From Aeromicrobium yanjiei (GTDB lineage: Bacteria; Actinomycetota; Actinomycetes; Propionibacteriales; Nocardioidaceae): 64,000 nt of DNA. Below, one piece after another: positions 8,711 through 16,224 of this stretch. The notes under the pieces are model-generated. The model was not told the origin of the DNA, did not search any database, and saw only the letters and a list, made by a program, of their open reading frames with translations. Every line of letters starts with the position of its first letter. The first letter of the stretch is position 1. The translations under genes were made by a program, and so were the position numbers. Where the stretch lies: NCBI RefSeq assembly GCF_009649075.1, contig NZ_CP045737.1, forward strand, positions 3,348,001 through 3,412,000, given 5' to 3'.

Positions 8711-9321
8711 TTGCCCCCCTGCTGGGCTTCGCGTTCGCCTTCGCCGAGTCCGGCCTGGGCCTCGGCGCCGTGATCCCCGGCGAGGTCGCGATCACGAGCC
8801 TCGCGGCGAAGACGGACGGACCGCTGGCGCTCGCGGTCCTGGGCGCAGCGGTCGCGCTCGGGGCGACGGCCGCGGACCACCTCGGACTCTTCATCGGACG
8901 GGCAGGCGGACCACGTCTGCGGGAGTCGCGGCTCATCGCCCGGGTCGGGGTCGAGCGCTGGGACCGCGCCGGTCGCCTCATGCAGCGCCATGGGTTCTGG
9001 GCCGTGCTGGCCAGCCGCCTGCTGCCCCTCGTGCGCACCGTCATGCCGGTCGTCGCGGGTGCGGCGCACCTGCGCTACCGCTGGTTCTTGCTGGCCTCCG
9101 TCCTCGGCGCGATCGCCTGGTCGAGCCTGTGGGTCGGCGCCGGCGCCGGCATCGCGGCAACCGGCGTCCTGGACGACCCCTGGCTCGTCGGTGGACTCGT
9201 CGCGGTGATCGTGGCGGGCCTGGTCATCCGTGCCCTCGTGCGCCGCCGGCGAGCTCGCACGGCACCCGAGCCGACCGGATCGGCTCCGATTTCGGCCACG
9301 GAGCCCGGCGAGATATTATGA
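8707..9321 (+). CDS. DedA family membrane protein
   Basis: A 204-residue DedA/VTT-fold protein. The N-terminus carries the re-entrant PGE segment (LGLGAVIPGEVAI), and later comes the family's key segment ASRLLPLVRTVMPVVAGAA with essential Arg and Pro residues. Known members flip or scramble lipids such as phosphatidylethanolamine or undecaprenyl phosphate. Co-transcription with a PAP2 phosphatase supports lipid-carrier recycling. The tail (RALVRRRRARTA) is basic and cytosolic. The ATG overlaps the upstream TGA. Confidence 0.88.
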   Translation: MIAPLLGFAFAFAESGLGLGAVIPGEVAITSLAAKTDGPLALAVLGAAVALGATAADHLGLFIGRAGGPRLRESRLIARVGVERWDRAGRLMQRHGFWAVLASRLLPLVRTVMPVVAGAAHLRYRWFLLASVLGAIAWSSLWVGAGAGIAATGVLDDPWLVGGLVAVIVAGLVIRALVRRRRARTAPEPTGSAPISATEPGEIL

Positions 9322-9350
9322 CGTCCTAGGAATTTACTAGGACGTCCTAG
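9320..9350. promoter_or_regulatory. Palindromic operator upstream of hydroxyacyl-CoA dehydrogenase operon
   Basis: Perfect 10-bp inverted arms, GACGTCCTAG (9320-9329) and CTAGGACGTC (9337-9346), have a 7-bp AT-rich spacer. The right arm extends into a second perfect palindrome, CTAGGACGTCCTAG (9337-9350). A -10-like TATTAT lies at 9314-9319, so the operator would cover the transcription start. The gene's GAGGAG site follows at 9356. The cognate regulator is not recognisable in the window. Confidence 0.65.
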
Positions 9351-9367
9351 TGATTGAGGAGTGCTGC

Positions 9368-10234
9368 ATGAGCGGAATCGACAAGGTCGGAGTCATCGGC
9401 GGAGGGCTGATGGGCTCGGGCATCACCGAGGTCGCCGCTCGCGCGGGTCTTGACGTCGTGGTCATCGAGATCAGCCCCGAAGCGGCCAAGGCCGCCGCCG
9501 AGCGCGTCGAGGGCTCGCTGCGCAAGGCTGAGTCCCGGGGCAAGATCGAGTCCGCCGAGGTCACCGCGGTCCTGGACCGGATCCGGTTCGAGACCGACCT
9601 GGAGACGCTGGCCGACCGCGATCTCGTGGTGGAGGCCGCCAGCGAGGACGAGCAGATCAAGCTCGAGCTGTTCCGTACGCTCGGCCGGGTCCTGACCAAG
9701 GACGACGCGATCCTCGCCTCCAACACGTCCTCGATCCCGATCGTCAAGCTGGGCGCGGTCTCGGGCCGTGCGCACCACGTCATGGGCGTCCACTTCTTCA
9801 ACCCCGCGCCGGTGATGCAGCTCGTCGAGCTCATCCCGTCGCTGACGACGTCCGCCGAGACGCTCGACCGCATGCGCGGCTGGGTCACCGACACCTTGGG
9901 CAAGCAGCCGATCGACGCGACCGACCGCGCCGGGTTCGTCGTCAACAGTCTTCTCGTCCCGTACCTGCTGTCCGCGATCCGGATGTACGAGGCGGGCTAC
10001 GCCTCGGCCGAGGACATCGACCGCGGCATGGTGCTGGGCTGCGGCCACCCGATGGGCCCGCTCGCCCTGTCCGACCTGATCGGCCTGGACACCATCAAGG
10101 CGATCGGCAAGTCGATGTACGACGAGTTCAAGGAACCCCTCTACTCACCCCCGCCGTTGCTCGACCGCATGGTCGACGCCGGACTGCTCGGCAAGAAGTC
10201 CGGGCAGGGCTTCTACGGCTACGAAGGACGCTGA
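9368..10234 (+). CDS. 3-hydroxybutyryl-CoA dehydrogenase (3-hydroxyacyl-CoA dehydrogenase)
   Basis: A 288-residue NAD-dependent dehydrogenase oxidising 3-hydroxyacyl-CoA to 3-oxoacyl-CoA, or the reverse in butyrate/PHB routes. The Rossmann motif GVIGGGLMGSGITEVAARAG opens the protein. The catalytic His-Glu region is HHVMGVHFFNPAPVMQLVEL, and the C-terminal domain has GFVVNSLLVPYL and ends KKSGQGFYGYEGR. The length matches the short single-function family (Hbd/FadB2). ATG 9368 was chosen for its GAGGAG 6 nt upstream; an in-frame GTG at 9350 lies inside the operator. It is co-transcribed with an acyl-CoA dehydrogenase. Confidence 0.93.
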   Translation: MSGIDKVGVIGGGLMGSGITEVAARAGLDVVVIEISPEAAKAAAERVEGSLRKAESRGKIESAEVTAVLDRIRFETDLETLADRDLVVEAASEDEQIKLELFRTLGRVLTKDDAILASNTSSIPIVKLGAVSGRAHHVMGVHFFNPAPVMQLVELIPSLTTSAETLDRMRGWVTDTLGKQPIDATDRAGFVVNSLLVPYLLSAIRMYEAGYASAEDIDRGMVLGCGHPMGPLALSDLIGLDTIKAIGKSMYDEFKEPLYSPPPLLDRMVDAGLLGKKSGQGFYGYEGR

Positions 10235-10236
10235 CG

Positions 10237-11418
10237 ATGACCGACGCCGACCAGGCAACTGACATGTTCGTGCTCTCCGAAGAGCACCAGGCGATCCGCG
10301 AGGCCGTCCGGGCCGTCGCCGAGGACAAGATCGCCCCCTTCGCCGCCGACGTGGACGCGCAGCCGCGCTTCCCTCAGGAGGCCGCCGACGCGCTCCTGGC
10401 GTCGGACTTCCACGCTCCCCACGTGCCTGAGCAGTACGGCGGCGCCGGTGCGGACGCCCTCGCGACCGTCCTGGTCATCGAGGAGGTCGCCCGTGTCGAC
10501 GTGTCCGCCTCGCTGATCCCCGCAGTCAACAAGCTCGGTTCGCTACCGGTCCAGATCGGCGGCAACGAGGAGATCAAGGCCAAGTACCTCGGCAAGCTCG
10601 CGCGCGGCGAGGGCGGCTTCTCGTACTGCCTGTCCGAGCCGGACGCCGGCTCCGACGCCGCCAACCAGAAGACCCGCGCGGTCCGCGACGGCGACGACTG
10701 GGTGCTCAACGGCGTCAAGCGCTGGATCACCAACGCGGGCGTCTCGGAGTACTACACGGTGCTCGCCCAGACCGACCCGACCAAGCGCACCAAGGGCATC
10801 ACCGCGTTCGTGGTCGAGAAGTCCGATCCCGGCGTCTCGTTCGGTGCCCCGGAGAAGAAGCTCGGCATCAAGGGCTCGCCGACGCGCGAGGTCTATCTCG
10901 ACAACGTGCGCATCCCCGGCGACCGCATCATCGGCGAGGTGGGCGAGGGCTTCTCGATCGCGATGAAGACGCTCGACCACACCCGCGTGACGATCGCCGC
11001 CCAGGCCGTCGGCGTCGCGCAGGGCGCCCTGGACTACGCCCTTGGCTACATCCAGGAGCGTCAGCAGTTCGGCCACCCGATCAGCGACTTCCAGGGCCTG
11101 CAGTTCATGGTCGCCGACATGGGCATGAAGATCGAGGCCGCCCGCCAGCTCACGTACGCGGCCGCGGGTCGCTCCGAGCGCGGCGACAAGGACCTCACGT
11201 TCTTCGGCGCAGCCGCCAAGGCGTTCGCCTCCGACACCGCGATGCAGGTCACGACGGATGCCGTGCAGCTCCTCGGCGGCTACGGCTTCACCGCCGACTA
11301 CCCGCTCGAGCGCATGATGCGCGATGCCAAGATCACCCAGATCTACGAGGGCACCAACCAGGTGCAGCGGGTCGTGATGGCGAGGCAGCTGCTCGCGGGG
11401 GTGCAGTCCAAGCTCTGA
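10237..11418 (+). CDS. Acyl-CoA dehydrogenase
   Basis: A 393-residue FAD enzyme introducing the 2,3-double bond into acyl-CoA. Motifs include CLSEPDAGSDAANQKTRA (substrate/FAD contact), YLDNVRIPGDRIIGEVGEGF, ERQQFGHPISDFQ and LLGGYGFTADYPLERMMRDA. The catalytic Glu is in QIYEGTNQVQRVVMARQLL. It is closest in pattern to short-chain or branched-chain dehydrogenases; chain length is not resolvable. It begins 2 nt after the 3-hydroxyacyl-CoA dehydrogenase stop and shares its operator. A DosR-like palindrome starts on its stop codon. Confidence 0.94.
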   Translation: MTDADQATDMFVLSEEHQAIREAVRAVAEDKIAPFAADVDAQPRFPQEAADALLASDFHAPHVPEQYGGAGADALATVLVIEEVARVDVSASLIPAVNKLGSLPVQIGGNEEIKAKYLGKLARGEGGFSYCLSEPDAGSDAANQKTRAVRDGDDWVLNGVKRWITNAGVSEYYTVLAQTDPTKRTKGITAFVVEKSDPGVSFGAPEKKLGIKGSPTREVYLDNVRIPGDRIIGEVGEGFSIAMKTLDHTRVTIAAQAVGVAQGALDYALGYIQERQQFGHPISDFQGLQFMVADMGMKIEAARQLTYAAAGRSERGDKDLTFFGAAAKAFASDTAMQVTTDAVQLLGGYGFTADYPLERMMRDAKITQIYEGTNQVQRVVMARQLLAGVQSKL

Positions 11419-11431
11419 GGACCTAGGTCCC
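11418..11431. promoter_or_regulatory. DosR/DevR-like box upstream of first universal stress gene
   Basis: AGGACCTAGGTCCC contains the perfect 12-bp palindrome GGACCTAGGTCC. It has the 5-4-5 layout of the DosR box (GGGAC-N4-GTCCC), with 9 of the 10 arm positions matching. It lies 80 nt before the ATG of the first usp gene. The identical 14-mer recurs at 16161-16174. Confidence 0.5.
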
Positions 11432-11511
11432 CCGTTTTCGGGTCCCGCGGCCGTGGCGCCGTCGCGCCGGGCACTCCAGCGTTGCACCTGACCCCCAGGG
11501 AGAAGGCGACG

Positions 11512-12345
11512 ATGAGCGGTGGACCGGTGGTTCTCGGCGATGACGGCACCCGCGGAGCGGCGATGGACTTCGCTCTGGCGGAGGCGGGTCGGCGGCACGC
11601 ACTGCTGAAGGTCGTGCACTGCGCGCCGCTGCCGACGGATCTCGGCGACCTCGTGGCCAGCGAGGCGGTCCACCGCGAGGTGCTGTCCGCGGGGCAGGAG
11701 CTGCTCGACAGGACCGCGCAGCTCATCGAGCAGCGCCGGGCCCAGGTCGACGTCGAGTACGTGCTGTCCGACCTCGCGCCGACCCAGCACCTGCTCGAGG
11801 AGTCAGGGACAGCGCAGCTCCTGGTCACGGGCATCGACGACATCCCGTGGTACGACCGACTGTTCGGCGGGGCCGTCGCCAGCTATCTCGCAACCCACGC
11901 GGAATGCCCGCTGGTCACCGTCCCCAAGCATCTCGACGACGGTCGGCGGCACGAGGGTGTCGTGGTCGCCCTCGACGGCACGTCGGATGCCCGGCCGCTG
12001 CTGTCCTTCGCCTTCGAGGTCGCACAGGGGTGGGGAACGACCCTGCACGCCGTGCGGATGGTGTCGGTCGGCGCCGTGCCCGACGTGGTCGAGAGCGCCC
12101 GCGCCAATCTCAGCGAGGTCCTCGCCGGGTGGGGCGAGAGCTACCCAGACGTGCGGGTCGAGCAGGAGGTCGTCGTCGCCGAGCCCAGCGACGCCTGCAT
12201 CGCCGCGACCCGTCGTGCCGAGCTCGTCCTGGTGGGCCGGTCGGGCCGGCACCGGATCCGCCGGCCGACCGCGGCCGGCCTCGTGCGGCACGCCACGTGC
12301 CCGGTGGCCGTCGTGCCACTGGATCCGCGGCCGGCCGCGACGTGA
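11512..12345 (+). CDS. Tandem universal stress protein
   Basis: A 277-residue protein with two Usp-fold halves: about 1-140 (VVLGDDGTRGAAMDFALAEA... LLVTGIDD) and about 145-277 (VVVALDGTSDARPLLSFAF... LVLVGRSGRHR then HATCPVAVVPL). The G-x2-G-x9-G-type ATP loop is only partly kept in either half, so nucleotide binding is uncertain. The start MSGGPVV follows a GGGAGAAGG site; a longer in-frame ATG at 11482 would begin ahead of it. Mycobacterial two-domain Usp proteins are classic DosR targets, matching the upstream box. Its stop overlaps the next gene's GTG. Confidence 0.87.
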   Translation: MSGGPVVLGDDGTRGAAMDFALAEAGRRHALLKVVHCAPLPTDLGDLVASEAVHREVLSAGQELLDRTAQLIEQRRAQVDVEYVLSDLAPTQHLLEESGTAQLLVTGIDDIPWYDRLFGGAVASYLATHAECPLVTVPKHLDDGRRHEGVVVALDGTSDARPLLSFAFEVAQGWGTTLHAVRMVSVGAVPDVVESARANLSEVLAGWGESYPDVRVEQEVVVAEPSDACIAATRRAELVLVGRSGRHRIRRPTAAGLVRHATCPVAVVPLDPRPAAT

Positions 12346-13184
12346 CGGAGGACCCGGAGCGCGAGCTCACCTTGACCCAGCTCCTGGCGACCAGGATCAG
12401 GACAGCGGACGGCAGGAGCCTGGGGCGGCTCCGGGACCTGCGGATCGAGCGGCTCGCCCCCGGCTCACCAGTCGATCGCGTCCTGCTGGGCGCCGGTCGC
12501 GGCGACCGCTACGTCCTGCCGTGGTCCATGCTCTACCTCACGCCGGACGACAGCGTCGCGTCGACGCTCCGGCTCCGCTCGGAGGAGATCGGCAGCCACC
12601 GCGTGGTCGACGCCGAGCCGGCGCCGCCCGGGTCGGGGGCGGTCTGGCTGGGTCGGGACGTCCTCGACTCCCAGGTGGTCGACCTGTCGGGCAGCCGACT
12701 CTCCCGGGTGTCGGAGGTGTTGTTGCGGGTCGACCACCACGGTGCGCCGGTGCCGGTCGCCGTCGACCTGGGCGTCGGCGCGCTCATGGCCCGCATCGGT
12801 CTTCGCGCCGCCGCACGTCACCTGCCGCGCGTGATCGTCCCGTGGGACGATCTCTACCTCGCATCCGCGGGCGGTCACCGCTCGGAGCTCGCCGTGTCCA
12901 CGGATCGGTTGGGCCGCCGGGACGCGTCCGTGGTCGCCGAGATCATCGCTCGTCTGCCGCTCAGGAGATCTGCCGAGGTCCTCCAGGCGGTCCCCTCGTC
13001 CCGCGCAGCCACGGCCCTCGCGGCCAGCAACCGCGCTCTGCGCCATCGGCTGGTCCGACTGCTCCCCGCGCGCCGCTCGGACGCACCGGTCGTCACCCAC
13101 GACCCCGACTCGGTGACCGATGGCCGCCGGCTCCTTCGGACGGCGGGGTGGCGCGTCCCACGTCCTCGGAGGACGAGCCGATGA
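12342..13184 (+). CDS. PRC-barrel/MgtE N-terminal-like cytosolic protein
   Basis: A 280-residue soluble protein. Residues about 12-90 (ADGRSLGRLRDLRIERL... LPWSMLYL) and about 105-175 (DSQVVDLSGSRLSRVSEVLL... VIVPWDDLYL) resemble two PRC-barrel-type repeats. Residues about 190-245 (ASVVAEIIARLPLRRSAEVLQ) resemble the helical MgtE N-domain that senses Mg2+ in transporters. There is no membrane segment. The GTG start overlaps the usp stop (GTGA), and its own stop overlaps the Nramp-like ATG (ATGA). It is best explained as a regulatory subunit of the adjacent metal transporter; this is inference from context and weak domain similarity. Confidence 0.72.
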   Translation: MTEDPERELTLTQLLATRIRTADGRSLGRLRDLRIERLAPGSPVDRVLLGAGRGDRYVLPWSMLYLTPDDSVASTLRLRSEEIGSHRVVDAEPAPPGSGAVWLGRDVLDSQVVDLSGSRLSRVSEVLLRVDHHGAPVPVAVDLGVGALMARIGLRAAARHLPRVIVPWDDLYLASAGGHRSELAVSTDRLGRRDASVVAEIIARLPLRRSAEVLQAVPSSRAATALAASNRALRHRLVRLLPARRSDAPVVTHDPDSVTDGRRLLRTAGWRVPRPRRTSR

Positions 13185-14464
13185 GCGGTGCCCCGGCGTC
13201 TGTGGGCAGCACGGTCCCCCGTCCCGGTCCGCTGCGGCGCTGGCGACTGCGGCTCCTGGCCCTCATGGCCGTGGTGGGCCCCGGGCTGCTGGCGGGACTG
13301 TCCGACGACGACCCGGCCGGCATCACGACGTACTCCGTCCTCGGGACCGACTACGGCTACCAGCTGTTGTGGGTCCTGGCCCTGTCGACCCTGGCGCTGA
13401 TCATCTTCCACGGACTCGCCGTGCGGGTCGGTGTGGTCACCGGGCAGGGACTCCTCGGTCTGGTGCGGGACCGCTACGGCCCCCGCGTGGGCTCCATGAC
13501 CCTCGTGCTGCTGCTCATCGCCAATCTCGGCACGACGTGCGCCGAGCTCGCCGGCGTGGCGGCCGGCCTGGAGCTGTTCGGTGTCAGTCGCTACATCGCG
13601 GTGCCCGTCGCTGCAGCCGGTGTGTCGCTGCTGGTCCTCAAGGGAGCGTTCCACCGGGTCGAGCACGTCCTGATCGCGTTGGCCGCGGTGTTCGTCTGCT
13701 ATGTCGTGGCAGGCGTGGTGGCAGATCCGGACTGGGGGGCGGCGGCACACGGCCTGGTCACGGTCTCGATGCCCGTCGACCGGGACGCGGCAGTCATCGT
13801 GTGTGCGACCGTCGGCACCACATTGGCGCCCTGGGGGCTCAGCTTCATCCAGTCGTACGCGGTGGACAAGAAGCTGACGGTCGACGACCTGCCGTCCGAG
13901 CGCATCGACGTGGTCGTGGGCTCGGTCCTCACCGGTGTCATCGGCTTCTTCGTCGTGGTCACGTGCGCCGCGACCCTGCACCCCGTGGGCGCATCGATCA
14001 GCGACGCCTCGGACGCGGCCGACGCCCTCAGACCCCTGGTGGGCAAGGAGGCGCCCGTGCTGTTCGGCGCCGGGCTGATCGGCGCCGCGGTGCTCGCGGC
14101 GGCGATCCTGCCCCTGTCCACGGCGTACTCGGTGTGCGAGTTCATGGGAAGGGAGGGGGCGCTGGACGACGGCTTCTCCGGGGCTCCCCTGTTCTACAGC
14201 ACCTACATCACCATCATGGGCACCGCGGCAGCGCTCGTGCTGCTTCCCGGCGTCTCGCTCGTTCCCGTCCTGGTGCTGACCCAGGTGCTCAACCTCGTCC
14301 TCGTCCTGCCGCTCATGGTGATCCTGTACCGCTTGGGCCGCGACCCCGGCGTCATGGGGACGTACAGGGTCTCGGAGCGGACCAGGGCCGTGTACCTCGC
14401 CGCGATCGTGCTGGTCGGTCTGTGCGTGACGGCGCTCGCGGTCCTCCTGCTCCCCGGGCGTTGA
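13181..14464 (+). CDS. Nramp-related (NRMT-like) divalent metal transporter
   Basis: A 427-residue protein with about 11 hydrophobic helices. Helix 1 has DDDPAGITT (42-50) where classical Nramp proteins have DPGN. Helix 6 has TTLAPWG (213-219), with Ala-Pro-Trp where Mn2+/Fe2+ transporters have the Met-Pro-His motif. The missing Met is the feature that separates Mg2+-transporting NRMT proteins from canonical Nramp. Together with the MgtE_N-like neighbour this favours Mg2+ (or Mg2+/Mn2+) uptake, but transport was not tested. GGAGG (13168-13172) precedes the ATG, which is translationally coupled to the upstream gene. Confidence 0.82.
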   Translation: MSGAPASVGSTVPRPGPLRRWRLRLLALMAVVGPGLLAGLSDDDPAGITTYSVLGTDYGYQLLWVLALSTLALIIFHGLAVRVGVVTGQGLLGLVRDRYGPRVGSMTLVLLLIANLGTTCAELAGVAAGLELFGVSRYIAVPVAAAGVSLLVLKGAFHRVEHVLIALAAVFVCYVVAGVVADPDWGAAAHGLVTVSMPVDRDAAVIVCATVGTTLAPWGLSFIQSYAVDKKLTVDDLPSERIDVVVGSVLTGVIGFFVVVTCAATLHPVGASISDASDAADALRPLVGKEAPVLFGAGLIGAAVLAAAILPLSTAYSVCEFMGREGALDDGFSGAPLFYSTYITIMGTAAALVLLPGVSLVPVLVLTQVLNLVLVLPLMVILYRLGRDPGVMGTYRVSERTRAVYLAAIVLVGLCVTALAVLLLPGR

Positions 14465-14497
14465 CGCCACGCAGCGCGTGACGGTGGACGGCGACTG

Positions 14498-14511
14498 GGG
14501 CCCTTGGTCCC
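14498..14511. promoter_or_regulatory. DosR/DevR-like box upstream of second universal stress gene
   Basis: GGGCCCTTGGTCCC has the same 5-4-5 layout as the two AGGACCTAGGTCCC boxes in this cluster, with one mismatch in the left arm relative to GGGAC-N4-GTCCC. It lies 83 nt before the ATG of the second usp gene, nearly the same distance as for the first. Confidence 0.4.
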
Positions 14512-14594
14512 ACCGATCGTGGCCCACCGGCGGTGACGAGGCGGGGTCCGCCCACCTGATCGTGAGAGCACCATCTCGAACCAGGAGCGCCCCC

Positions 14595-15425
14595 ATGTCC
14601 AAGCCTGTCACCGTCGGCATCCTCGACAAGCAGCCCAACGTGCTGTCCTACGCCATCCGCGCTGCCGCGACCGGGGACAGCGTCCTCCGCGTCGTCCACG
14701 CTGCTGGCTTCCCGGCCCAGTCCGCAGACTTCTACGCCGGGATGGAGATGCTGGACGATCTTCGCGCCGCCGGCCAGGGGGTGCTCGACGACGCCCGGGA
14801 GCTCGTCGAGCACGAGGCGCCCGACCTCACCGCCGAGTACGTCCTGACGACCGAGACCCCCCTCCACGCTCTCGAGCACGAGGCCGCCGGGGCGCGCATG
14901 CTGGTGCTCGGCTCGGACCAGGTGTCCTGGTTCGACCGGCTCCTGCGCAGCCGGGTCTCCGGACATCTGGCCCTTCACGCGGCATGCCCGGTCGTGGTGG
15001 TGCCCACGCTGCCGTCCGCAGAGGATCTCGGCCGACGGGTCGTCCTGGCGCTGGACGGTGACGCCTCGGACGAGGGCCCGGTGCGGTTCGCCCTCGAGCA
15101 GGCCGCAGCGCGCCGCGGGCCGCTCAACGTCGTCCATGCCCTTGCTGCGGGTGTACCCCCGAGCGAGGTCGGTCCGCTGCGCGCCGAGGTGAGCGAGGTG
15201 CTGGAGGACGCGAGCGCCGCCTACCCCGACACGCCGATCTTCACCTCGTTCTCCGTGGGAGAGGTCGGGCACGCGATCATTCACGAGGCCCAGCATGCCG
15301 GGCTCGTGGTCGTCGGCAGGCCCAGCGGCCCCGCCAGGATGTTCTCCCGTCCGGTGGCCACCCAGGTCCTGCGTGAGGCGCACTGCGCGGTTGCCATCGT
15401 CCCTCCCACCTACAAAGGCCCCTGA
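14595..15425 (+). CDS. Tandem universal stress protein
   Basis: A 276-residue protein with two Usp-like halves: about 1-140 (VTVGILDKQPNVLSYAIRAA... MLVLGSDQVSWFDRLL) and about 150-276 (VVLALDGDASDEGPVRFALE... GLVVVGRPSGPARMF, then AHCAVAIVPP). It shares the pattern SWFDRLLRSRVSGHLALHAACPVVVVP with the first usp gene, so the two are probably duplicates. AGGAG sits 7 nt before ATG 14595; a GTG further upstream in frame is rejected. Expected role: stress survival, possibly under DosR-type control through the box 83 nt upstream. Confidence 0.85.
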   Translation: MSKPVTVGILDKQPNVLSYAIRAAATGDSVLRVVHAAGFPAQSADFYAGMEMLDDLRAAGQGVLDDARELVEHEAPDLTAEYVLTTETPLHALEHEAAGARMLVLGSDQVSWFDRLLRSRVSGHLALHAACPVVVVPTLPSAEDLGRRVVLALDGDASDEGPVRFALEQAAARRGPLNVVHALAAGVPPSEVGPLRAEVSEVLEDASAAYPDTPIFTSFSVGEVGHAIIHEAQHAGLVVVGRPSGPARMFSRPVATQVLREAHCAVAIVPPTYKGP

Positions 15426-15431
15426 ACACAG

Positions 15432-16169
15432 ATGTCCACACCACCCCCGGTCTCAGCCGGTATCGGACCCGACGAGGCACCCGGAGTGCTGCGCTACGCC
15501 ACTTTAGAAGCTGCACGGCGCGGGGCGACCCTGCGGCTGGTCCACGCCTACACCGTCCCTCCCGCCACAGTGGGCGCGATGTACGGCTACGACTTCCCGG
15601 CCAGCTTCCGGGAGGCCGGACAACAGCTGCTGGACAGGTCTGCGGCGATCGTGTCGCACCTGGAGCCCGACGTGCGCGTCGAGCAGGTGCTGGTCCGTGG
15701 CACCCCCGCCAGGACCATGGAGGACGAGAGCCGCCTCGCCCAGCTGGTCGTCGTCGGTGGCGACACCGACAAGCCGCTGCTCATGCGTCTGTACGAGGGG
15801 CGCACGGCGAGCCACCTGGCGCGGAACGCCCACTGTCCCGCCGTCATCGTGCCTGCGGACTGGTCGGCGACACCCGTCGGCGGGGATGTCCTGGTGCTGG
15901 TGGACCACCAGCAACCTCCGGACGAGGCGACCATCGACTTCGCGGCCGACCACGCCCGACGGCTCCGTTGCGAGGTCATCGTCGTCGACATCGGCCCTCG
16001 TGCACGCCAGGTGGTCCACGACGCCGCGGCGACCGACGAGTCGGGTCTGGTGGTCGTCGGCCGTGACTCCCACCCCGGCCGGAGCCACCTGGCTCACCTC
16101 CTCGACGCGCCGACCTCGTGCCCCATAGCAGTCGTCCCCCCCTCTGCTCCCTCCGTTCGCAGGACCTAG
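15432..16169 (+). CDS. Universal stress protein (short tandem form)
   Basis: A 245-residue Usp-like protein. The first half keeps GVLRYATLEAARRGATLRLVHAY and AQLVVVGGDTD. The second half, after about residue 150 (VLVLVDHQQPPDEATIDFAA), is shortened and lacks a clear ATP loop. It starts 6 nt after the previous usp stop, with no strong ribosome site, so it probably relies on coupling. The TAG stop lies inside the DosR-like palindrome at 16161-16174. Of the three usp genes it is the most diverged. Confidence 0.8.
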   Translation: MSTPPPVSAGIGPDEAPGVLRYATLEAARRGATLRLVHAYTVPPATVGAMYGYDFPASFREAGQQLLDRSAAIVSHLEPDVRVEQVLVRGTPARTMEDESRLAQLVVVGGDTDKPLLMRLYEGRTASHLARNAHCPAVIVPADWSATPVGGDVLVLVDHQQPPDEATIDFAADHARRLRCEVIVVDIGPRARQVVHDAAATDESGLVVVGRDSHPGRSHLAHLLDAPTSCPIAVVPPSAPSVRRT

Positions 16170-16174
16170 GTCCC
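16161..16174. promoter_or_regulatory. DosR/DevR-like box upstream of amino acid permease
   Basis: AGGACCTAGGTCCC, an exact repeat of the 14-mer at 11418-11431, overlaps the stop codon of the third usp gene. It lies 50 nt before the GTG of the permease gene. Confidence 0.5.
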
Positions 16175-16224
16175 CGGGATCATCGGCCCTGTCGGACCCG
16201 CGGGGGTGGGCCGAGAATCAACAG

